Program-made: the position numbers and the translations under genes
Origin: Limnomonas spitsbergensis
Lineage: Eukaryota; Chlorophyta; Chlorophyceae; Chlamydomonadales
Direction: 5' to 3'
Assembly: GCA_037349105.1 (NCBI GenBank)
Contig: JAYJMM010000119.1
Span: forward strand, 682,001 to 746,000
Length of the DNA: 64,000 bases
The notes under the pieces: model-generated
Told to the model about the DNA's origin: nothing
The model's input: only the letters and a program-made list of their open reading frames with translations
The model's database searches: none
Shown here: positions 10,674 through 18,240 of the stretch, in pieces
Position numbering within the stretch: the stretch's first letter is position 1
Layout: each line of letters starts with the position of its first letter

Positions 10674-13600
10674 GGGATTCGATCAATAAATTCTACACCT
10701 GTTCCTCAAACCAGCATTCTTACTGCTGTGCAAGAAGGTGTGTCATTGATTGAGCTGTTTGGTGGTATGTGCGGAGGGTTAGAATGCATGCTGAAGAATG
10801 GCATCCGCATCAACCACTATTACTATGCTGACATTGATAATGGCGCAAGGGTTTGTGCCAAACACAGACTTAAGTTGCTCATGGAGGAATATCCCAATAT
10901 TTTGAGTCATGATGCTATTTCTGACACATTCAACCAGTTGCCGCAGGATGTGTACGAAATAAATGAAAGACATCTCATTGACATTGGATGTCTTGACGGT
11001 ACCCAATGGATGCTAACAGCAGGGTTTATGTGCACTGACCTGTCTTCTGCAGGGAAACGTACAGGATTACAAGGAGAGAAAAGTTCCACATTTTTCCCTC
11101 TTATTAAAATTCTAGGATCTCTGCAGCATATGCAACAAGGGAGACGACCACCCATGTACCTCATTGAGAATGTTGCTGTACAATTTGCTATTGCAAAATC
11201 GCAGGCTATGACAGAAGGATTTCAGGAACTTACTGAGAGGCTGGGACACCCAGTATGCTTTGACGCTGTTGCTGTAGGTAGCTATGCCCACAGGCTGCGT
11301 AATTATTGGCAAAATATATGTTCCCCCGCTTCTTTGCAGTTGGTTATGATGTCCTTTGTCCGTGATGATACATTGTGCCTGACTGACATATTGGACCATG
11401 GAAGAAACCCCCGTACCTGTTTTAAAGTTAACAGGTACCCATATCATCCAGCCAATATATTGAACCAACCTCTACGAGTTTTTCCTACGATGGTTGCTAG
11501 GATTGAATCTTATGCATTTCGTCCAAATCCTGAATATGAACCTGGACTTGTTTTGGAAACTGATCAAACGGGAATTGTCACTAGACACGCTCTGACTATT
11601 CATGAGCGTGAACGTGCCATGGGATATGCAACTGACTGTACTGCTGGTAAAGACCTGATCTTTTCTGTGCGTCACAGGATAGTTGGAGGCGCTTTTGATG
11701 CAAATGCTGTCAGTTATCTGCTTGCTGTTGGAATTGCAGTTCGATTTGCAAATGTTCCACCTTCGCAGGAAATTTTTTCTGCATTCAATAACTTTCTCCC
11801 TCATTCCTTTGCCACTTCAGGACTGGAGCTGGGGGGGGATAGTGATCAGATATCTCAGCAGCTTAATCATTTATTTGCTGCTGGAGATTCCCTGATCTTA
11901 CATGCAGCTCAGTCCTTAGCGGCTGAGTTCATAGAGCAACCCATGACTCGTGAGGAAGAGTCTCATTCATTTGCAGATATCTGGTTGGATAATAATGCTA
12001 TGCAATATTTAAGGCGTACCACTGACACAATGTTGCCCATGCTGACCCCTGTAGAACGCAAGCGTCTTCAACGACGAGCTGCGCTCTATCTCTGGTCCGC
12101 TGAAAAGAATATTCTATATCGACGAATGCCAGGCGGTACAACCAAGGTGGTACCACCCCCTGGTGACCGGTTGGCACTCGTTCACAAAATGCATGTAGAA
12201 AATGGTCATTATGGCAGGCGCCGCACGACGGGGCTTGTCATGATGACTCACTGGTGGGTTGGTTTATATAACGACTGCAAAAGAGTTGTCCAGTGCTGCG
12301 AGGCCTCTGATTATACTAAAGTATCGTTTAATGCTATGCAGCCTGTTATGCATCCCTTACCCATCAGAGGACTTATGTACCGCTGGCACCTGGATCTTTC
12401 TGGTCCTTATACGGCTTCTAACCGTGGCCACACCTATGTTATGGTAGCTGTAGAAAGCTACTCTAAATGGGTTGAGGTATTTCCTATGACTGCTAAATCA
12501 TCTAAAGAAGTAGCTTACCATTTCCTGCACGGCATATTGGCACGATTTGGGGCATGCGTTGAAGTTGTCACAGACGGTGGTGGGGAGTTTCAAGGTGAAA
12601 TGGACTCGCTGCTTGTCCGTGCCATGATTGATCATAGAGTCACCAGTTCTTTCCATCCCCAAGCCAATGGGCAAGCGGAAAGGCTGGTAAAGACAGTAAA
12701 AACTGCATTATCAAGGCACTTGCACGTTTCAAGAGAGCCTCGAGAATGGGACATGTATTTACCCTGGATAGCACTCGGGTACCGAGTCACTAAGCATGCC
12801 AGCACCTTGATGAGTCCCTACCAGCTGCTGTTTTCCTGTGAACCAGTCATCCCTCCCGCTATCATGGAAAGGTTGAATGGGGATCAGACAGTGGATTACC
12901 TGGATGTGGATTCTGCTGCTGAACTTGTACTGTCCCGTTCTGAATTGCTAGCCAAGAACTGCGTGATGGTCGGCCAGAATCTTCTGGTTGCTCAACAGCG
13001 AGATACCCTGCGTTACGCAAGGCTTCGTAGTGGAGGTTACCTCCCATCAATAGCTAAGTATACTGAGGGGCAGTTTGTGTATGTGCGGGATGAGAACCGG
13101 CTGCATTCAACTCCAAGACCTTACGTGCTTCGGGTGTTTGATGTACGGCCAAGTGGAGTCATTATCCTGGTTGGTCGCAATGGGGTGACTGTGGCTGAGA
13201 ACGCTATTAACTGCGCACCATGTCATCTGCCCATAGAGGGACTCTTACCCCCATCCAAAAGATGGCAAAAGCCAGCACCAGACTTCCCTTGCCAGAGATG
13301 TCTGCTGCCTGATAATGCTAAGAAAATGATTCTGTGTGGCAGTTGTGGTCGAGGCACTCACACGTATTGTTTGGTACCACGGCTTACTACTGTCCCTGCT
13401 GGTTACTGGATTTGTGAGCAATGTAGGACTGCTGGAGCTGACGCTACTGGTGCTGCAAGACGTGATTTTGCGGCAGAACTGGAGGAACCAGCGGCCGCTG
13501 TGACAGGTTACCAGCTGCGGCCTGCTAAGCAAAAGAAGGCAGGAAGGGTGATGGGAGCCGCCAATGGCGGTGGCCTTGTTGAGGATGAAGGAGAAGGACC

Positions 13601-14540
13601 CGCTGAAGACAGGGAAGATGACGCAGATTGTCTTGCCGGGACCGCCGCAGGCGGTGCCGGAAGCAATGCGATTGAGCTTGTCGGGACCGGTGCAGTTGTC
13701 AGCAAGGAGGAAATCGCTGAGGAGGCGCAACCTGATGATCAGCGCCCTATCCGTGCATCCGTGAGAATCCGCGTCCCCAACAAGAGGTTCGAAAGCCATG
13801 TCACTCATCCTTGGGTGCCCCCAGATTTTATCAACTGGGGTGTCCGCGGAGATGCGGTGGATGCTCTCAAGTCCTTAATGCCTGGAATGTGGCGAGAGCG
13901 CGATGAGGCTGCGGTCTACTTGGGCAACAGGGTGCCGGGAGGATGGTCGTACCAACTCCACCCTCCTTCACCTCTCACCATTGAAGACAGCGACTGCAAC
14001 ACCCTGCTGGACTGCCTTGACCTATCCCTGTCCCCCAGCATTCTTTTGCTGTTCAAGGATAATGGGCAAGCCACCGGGCTTCTGCAGAACAGCCAGCTTT
14101 ACCCTTACCCTCGATCCCTCCATGTTCTTACCAATTCGGGCATCGGTGTCAACGTCCCTGCAGACTACTGTGCTGATCCGCTGCAACCCTCCACCTACGA
14201 GTTTCTGCTGCGACAGCATGGGCTGCACGTTCTTATTACAAACCCTCCGGCTGAATACGCTGATATATCCTGTGCTCTTGCGGTCAAGTACGCGCGTCAT
14301 GTGGCCTGTTGCCTAGTCACCCAAGATTTCCTTAAGTGCCATCCTGCAAGGTTTGAGTGGCTGTCCCAACTACGGAGAGAAAGGCGTCTTGTCATTTTGC
14401 AGTCTGTCAGCTTCACAGCAGGTCTGGGAGTTAACCGGTCCATTCACGGTTGCTGTAGCAATAAAGTATGGATCCTTGTGTTTGCATCGGCAGCTATCCG
14501 TGCTCGGATGATCCCACCAATGCACACGTTCATCCGTTGA
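10674..14540 (+). CDS. Fusion of DNMT3-like cytosine methyltransferase, DDE integrase, PHD finger and NPP-motif domain
   Basis: Open from the TAA at 10671 to TGA at 14538-14540; there is no early ATG, so it is probably part of a larger product. Numbering from 10728: residues ~5-345 form a C5-methyltransferase with motif I LIELFGGMCGG, motif IV GFMCTDLSSAG (catalytic Cys kept, Pro replaced by Met), motif VI ENV, a motif VIII-like AHRLRNYW and a DNMT3-like ERERAMGY. About 485-525 is the integrase zinc region, with the second Cys of HHCC replaced by Ser. The integrase core has D556, D616 and E651 (34 residues between the last two). A C4HC3 PHD finger follows at about 854-900, then an acidic linker. 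The C-terminal domain has NPPA at about 1172-1175, like motif IV of amino-methyltransferases but without the aromatic residue. No RT or RNase H lies between any of these. Predicted roles are integration, chromatin binding and possibly self-methylation. Confidence 0.85.
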   Translation, partial: GIRSINSTPVPQTSILTAVQEGVSLIELFGGMCGGLECMLKNGIRINHYYYADIDNGARVCAKHRLKLLMEEYPNILSHDAISDTFNQLPQDVYEINERHLIDIGCLDGTQWMLTAGFMCTDLSSAGKRTGLQGEKSSTFFPLIKILGSLQHMQQGRRPPMYLIENVAVQFAIAKSQAMTEGFQELTERLGHPVCFDAVAVGSYAHRLRNYWQNICSPASLQLVMMSFVRDDTLCLTDILDHGRNPRTCFKVNRYPYHPANILNQPLRVFPTMVARIESYAFRPNPEYEPGLVLETDQTGIVTRHALTIHERERAMGYATDCTAGKDLIFSVRHRIVGGAFDANAVSYLLAVGIAVRFANVPPSQEIFSAFNNFLPHSFATSGLELGGDSDQISQQLNHLFAAGDSLILHAAQSLAAEFIEQPMTREEESHSFADIWLDNNAMQYLRRTTDTMLPMLTPVERKRLQRRAALYLWSAEKNILYRRMPGGTTKVVPPPGDRLALVHKMHVENGHYGRRRTTGLVMMTHWWVGLYNDCKRVVQCCEASDYTKVSFNAMQPVMHPLPIRGLMYRWHLDLSGPYTASNRGHTYVMVAVESYSKWVEVFPMTAKSSKEVAYHFLHGILARFGACVEVVTDGGGEFQGEMDSLLVRAMIDHRVTSSFHPQANGQAERLVKTVKTALSRHLHVSREPREWDMYLPWIALGYRVTKHASTLMSPYQLLFSCEPVIPPAIMERLNGDQTVDYLDVDSAAELVLSRSELLAKNCVMVGQNLLVAQQRDTLRYARLRSGGYLPSIAKYTEGQFVYVRDENRLHSTPRPYVLRVFDVRPSGVIILVGRNGVTVAENAINCAPCHLPIEGLLPPSKRWQKPAPDFPCQRCLLPDNAKKMILCGSCGRGTHTYCLVPRLTTVPAGYWICEQCRTAGADATGAARRDFAAELEEPAAAVTGYQLRPAKQKKAGRVMGAANGGGLVEDEGEGPAEDREDDADCLAGTAAGGAGSNAIELVGTGAVVSKEEIAEEAQPDDQRPIRASVRIRVPNKRFESHVTHPWVPPDFINWGVRGDAVDALKSLMPGMWRERDEAAVYLGNRVPGGWSYQLHPPSPLTIEDSDCNTLLDCLDLSLSPSILLLFKDNGQATGLLQNSQLYPYPRSLHVLTNSGIGVNVPADYCADPLQPSTYEFLLRQHGLHVLITNPPAEYADISCALAVKYARHVACCLVTQDFLKCHPARFEWLSQLRRERRLVILQSVSFTAGLGVNRSIHGCCSNKVWILVFASAAIRARMIPPMHTFIR

Positions 14541-15280
14541 TACATTATATACTGCTTTCTAATGACTGAATTTGACTGAGCTTTCTTCGTTTGATTTGAC
14601 AATTGACTGTGTATCTGAACGGGATTTTCACTGGATCTGGGGGGGGGTTCTGGAACATAGGATTTGAATTTAGGAATTGAATTTTCTGGTGCTGAGACTT
14701 GTGAGCTAAAGCTGGAACTGGATGACTATGAATAGTTGACTGAGAATACTTGATTTCAAATAAAATAAAAATTGTGTGCAGTTTTCAATATCTGGGGGGG
14801 GAAAGGTTGATGTGCATAATACGCACTTTTAGGGTTTAGGAGGTGTCTACCGTGAGGTGGCATTCTCATATGTCTGGCGTGAGCCTATAGGCATCCTCGA
14901 TCAGGTGTTAGGTAGGTGATCGGGAAGTTTGAGATGGTGTGGATTGGGAAACCAATTGCACTAGAGCAGGGCTGATGTAGTCTTCTGGACTTGGGGTCGA
15001 TTGGGCCCTGGGGGAAGGTGAACAGTACCGACGGTGACGAGAACTGGGCTCTTCAGCTTGAAGAGGGTCCCTTAAAGCGACTGTGGCGAGTTACGGTAAT
15101 GCGTAAAAGTCACAGCTAACGTACGCATTATATCGGAGGTTATTTTTCCTACCGGTACTTGTGCCCCATGGACTCTGGGCAGGGCCCAGGGGTGGGAAGT
15201 CTGATAACAATACGCAGTTCTCAAAACGCTGTCGTACTTGTTTATTACTGCCTCCAGTGTTTTTCGATCTGGGGGGGGAA
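14541..15280 (+). promoter_or_regulatory. 3' untranslated region with three ATCT-G8 tracts
   Basis: No ORF of note. Three tracts of eight or nine G, each preceded by (A/G)ATCT or ATATCT, lie at 14639-14647, 14794-14801 and 15271-15278. The last one is followed by AA and then B1, which starts with TG. That is the layout of a polypurine tract at the start of a 3' LTR, so plus-strand DNA synthesis probably starts at B1. The two upstream tracts may be spare or older priming sites. Confidence 0.5.
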
Positions 15281-15341
15281 TGTCTTGTGTTCTTTTCGCT
15301 TGGTGCACCCATTCCTTAGGGTGCACCCCTGTGCCGCGACA
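15281..15341 (+). repeat. Repeat B1 (61 bp, hairpin)
   Basis: It starts TGTCTTGTG and ends GCCGCGACA. It is identical to B2 (16073-16133). It contains a perfect 9-bp inverted repeat, GGTGCACCC / GGGTGCACC (15302-15310 and 15319-15327), around an 8-base loop. It is joined to A2 by two extra bases, GC. Confidence 0.9.
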
Positions 15342-15343
15342 GC

Positions 15344-16072
15344 TGTCACGACGTATGACTGCACCGTGCGTTTGACTGCGCCAACTGCTTTTTCGGTTGG
15401 AAGTTATGTGTGAACCTGAACAAGTGTGTTTGCCGTCTTAGAGGATCCCGAACTGGGTTCTTTTACTTTTTCTTTCTTACCTTGATCTCACGGCCTTCAA
15501 TAGACTCTTAACGTTTCCAGCTATTGTTCCTGATTATCGATCTGCAAGTTAATCGTCAATCCAAGTCTTACTAAGGGGAAACTGGCAGAGCAGCTAGGCC
15601 AACAGCGACCCTATAAGCATCAACAAGTCTCCTGATACGAAGCTGGCAGAGCATTTAGGCCAACAGTCGACTATCTGCAGCAATTAGAGTTATTCCTGCC
15701 TCTTAACAAGGCATATCTCCAGCCTTACAGCTGGATATTACCACCAACCCACCATCACATCTCCAATCTACAGCCTTTCCTTTGGCTCCAAGTCGATCAT
15801 CTGATTCATCAGAGCTATCTTCAATCACCAGAAGTCGCCAAGCAAGCGATTCATCACAACAGATCAACGGCCACATTCGCCCAAGATCGTCCCAAGAAAC
15901 CTATAAGTACCTCAAGTGTCGAGGCTTTACGAGATCTTGTCAACAGTATCGAAGAAGTCCAGGTGAAGTAGCAAGAGCTATCACCTGTTATCGAGCTGAT
16001 TTTACTGAGTTACAGTAGTGGATCGAGAAGCTCTTACTATAAGCTCTGTAAGAGTTAATTAGTACTTGTTTA
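15344..16072 (+). repeat. Repeat A2
   Basis: 729 bp, nearly identical to A1, starting TGTCACGACG. A frame of about 110 codons without ATG is open from about 15711 to 16018 (SRSSDSSELSSITRSRQASD ... ) and is largely kept in all three A copies, except for the 4-base insertion in A1. TGTAA at 16047-16051 lies 21 bases before the A2/B2 junction and is a likely poly(A) signal. Confidence 0.9.
16047..16051 (+). terminator. Probable poly(A) signal TGTAA at the end of A2
   Basis: TGTAA is the usual poly(A) signal of green algae. Cleavage 10-20 bases downstream would end the element RNA at about the A2/B2 junction, so the RNA would contain B1 but not B2. Confidence 0.5.
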
Positions 16073-16133
16073 TGTCTTGTGTTCTTTTCGCTTGGTGCAC
16101 CCATTCCTTAGGGTGCACCCCTGTGCCGCGACA
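16073..16133 (+). repeat. Repeat B2 (61 bp), right end of the young element
   Basis: It shares all 61 bases with B1, including the 9-bp hairpin (16094-16102 and 16111-16119). It ends ...GCGACA, forming a short terminal inverted repeat with the left end (TGTC / GACA), and is followed by the CTAC duplication. Confidence 0.9.
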
Positions 16134-16407
16134 CTACATCCAACATGCACTCCTCTGTTTTTCGGTATGCCTCCGATGTACTTGATGTCTTGAATGCCTC
16201 CACTATGGACACTTGTCCTGCTAGTTCTGCCTTGAAGAGAAGGCACATCATGCGATCTAGTTCATTGAAGTATAGGCCCTTCCTTTGATGCAATTCATCC
16301 AAGAGGTCCTTACATTCTGCACGTGACGGCTCAGTGGTGCATCCGATGTCCATTTTGGGGTAATTCGCATCTGATGTCCATTTCCTTTCCCCTATAAACT
16401 TGATCAT
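16134..16407 (-). pseudogene. 5' part of the older element's ORF, split by insertion
   Basis: The ORF starts with ATG at 16407 and gives 91 codons plus one base before the young element's right boundary. The protein is mostly soluble-looking and charged, with the segment LDELHQRKGLYFNELDRMM. No family was recognised; the position just after the leader suggests a gag-like ORF1. With the insertion and one CTAC copy discounted, the frame continues at 4562 without a shift. Confidence 0.6.
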
Positions 16408-16568
16408 ACCGCTTCCTCCGATCGGCCGACAGAAGTCGGTCGGGATCGGGAACTACTTTGCAGTACTACTCCTACAGATCTCGATTCTGACACCTTATTA
16501 TCGTCTTTTTCACGACCGAAATCGCTACAGTCGACTAGAGGTGCCACTAGTCGGGACTTTTTCTTTCT

Positions 16569-17295
16569 TAAACAAGTACTAATAAACTCTTACAGAGCTT
16601 ATAGTAAGAGCTTCTCGATCCACTGCTGTAACTCAGTGAAATCAGCTCGATGACAGGTGATAGCTCTTGCTACTTCACCTGGACTTCTTCGATACTGTTG
16701 ACAAGATCTCGTAAAGCCTCGACACTTGAGGTACTTATAGGTTTCTTGGGACGATCTTGGGCGAATGTGGCCGTTGATCTGCTGTGGTGAGTCGCTTGCT
16801 TGGCGACTTCTGGTGACTGAAGATAGCTCTGATGAATCAGATGATCGACTTGGAGCCAAAGGAAAGGCTGTAGATTGGAGATGTGATGGTGGGTTGGTGG
16901 TAATATCCAGCTGTAAGGCTGAAGATATGCCTTGTTAAGAGGCAGGAATAACTCTAATTGCTGCAGATAGTCGACTGTTGGCCTAAATGCTCTGCCAGCT
17001 TCGTATCAGGAGACTTGTTGATGCTTATAGGGTCGCTGTTGGCCTAATTGCTCTGCCAGTTTCCCCTTAGTAAGACTTGGATTGACGATTAACTTGCAGA
17101 TCGATAATCAGGAACAATAGCTAGAAACGTTAAGAGTCTATTGAAGGCCGTGAAATCAAGTAAGAAAGAAAAATTAAAGGACCCACTTCGGGATCCTCTA
17201 AGACGGCAAACACACTTGTTCAGGTTCACACATAACTTCCAACCGAAAAAGCAGTTGGCGCAGTCAAACGCACGGTGCAGTCATACGTCGTGACA
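16569..17295 (-). repeat. Terminal repeat A, copy 3 (older element)
   Basis: About 727 bp, read on the minus strand from 17295. It matches A1 and A2 of the young element over its full length with roughly a dozen differences counted by eye. It lacks the 4-base insertion present in A1. It is followed directly by the element leader, as A1 is, with no B sequence between. This shows that a 5' end made of A alone is the normal state of the family. Confidence 0.9.
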
Positions 17296-18240
17296 GAGTG
17301 ACGGTGACGTGATAGCGGTGTTGGTGCTTTGGCTGTGTGTCTGAGACTCTGCAAGTTTGTGTAGCTCATGATAGTGTGGTATGTGACAACTGTGGACAAA
17401 GCGACAGGCGCCATGTACAGCTGGTGGACAAACCAGGAATACTGACAGAGGCAGGCAGGGTGCCGCAGCCTGCAATGCACCTGACAGAAAACATGTTGCA
17501 GACGCACTCGAAGAGTTCCATAAACACAGCATGCACCTTCTTATTCACAATTCCAGCTCAAGATCAGGTGACGTACCACGTGAGCATGACCTACAGCTAA
17601 GCAGCCGGTCCCCGTGCAGGAAAGTATCCCACTTCATTTGTGCTCATACCGGTTGACATGCACATGCATGCCATGCAATACATTTGATGCCTCGCTGGAC
17701 TGTAAAACATGTGCTTGGCAGACATGGTGACACAGCTGACATTCACAGCCGATCAGCAGCAACTAGGCACAAGCACACAAGCAGTGCCAAACATGCACAA
17801 CACGTACAGTACGCCCCACCGCACAAGCAACACACACAACACACACACATCACCAGCAACACCCAACATTCAAGCAACAAGCAGCACCATCACCCAGCAT
17901 GTACATAACGCAAACAAATGAAGGGACAAACTCGGTAATTGCTGCTGGTACACACAGCCTGTCAACAGTTTTCAGGGCACACGCGTCACTCGGGCGCTGC
18001 GCCAAAGGCACCCAAAGGCAAAGCTTTTACAGATCCTCAGCAGATCCGCTATCACCCCCCGAGAGATGTGGGGAGTGATAGCTGAGCTGCTGAGGACTGT
18101 CGGCCGCGGCCGCGCACGCGTGCGGTCCGTTATGTCGTACTGCATCCAGGTGTGACCAGGGGTGTGACAGGATCATAAACTGGACGGGACCGACACTGTA
18201 TCGTGTTAGCATCGCCAGGAAATCGAAGCAACGCACAGAC
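17296..18240. other. Spacer between the nested elements and the helical-repeat gene
   Basis: No gene was recognised. A CA/ACAC-rich stretch lies at about 17800-17890. This segment should contain the promoter and 5' UTR of the plus-strand gene that starts at 18241. Confidence 0.4.

Larger units (their letters stand above)
4567..16133 (+). mobile_element. Split-direct-repeat retroelement with methyltransferase and DDE integrase, no RT
   Basis: An 11.57-kb insertion bounded by TGTC...GACA and flanked by CTAC (4563-4566 and 16134-16137). The boundaries are proven by the interrupted ORF: discounting 4567-16133 plus one CTAC restores an uninterrupted reading frame. The layout is A1 (4567-5299), leader, gag, protease-like ORF, unknown ORF, methyltransferase-integrase-PHD ORF, G-tracts, B1 (15281-15341), A2 (15344-16072), B2 (16073-16133). 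A1 and A2 differ at only about five bases plus one 4-base insertion, so the insertion is young. No YxDD-type reverse transcriptase or RNase H motif is seen in any frame of the element, so it is presumably mobilised with help in trans. Confidence 0.85.
3310..17295 (-). mobile_element. Older minus-strand retroelement interrupted by the young element
   Basis: Its 5' end is at 17295, where the same terminal repeat A as in the young element starts (TGTCACGACG on the minus strand) and runs to 16569. A leader follows (16568-16408), then an ATG at 16407 that opens an ORF. That ORF is cut at 16134 and resumes in frame at 4562, continuing to 3310. The leader is homologous to the young element's leader only for roughly the first 70 bases. 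The ORF has no evident similarity to the young element's gag, so the two elements share ends but not cargo. The 3' end was not found and may be lost or outside the window. Confidence 0.7.

Noticed and set aside
4567..16072. Ordinary LTR retrotransposon with A as the LTR
   Set aside because: The CTAC duplication and the restored target frame require B2 inside the element, and A2 is not preceded by a polypurine tract while B1 is.
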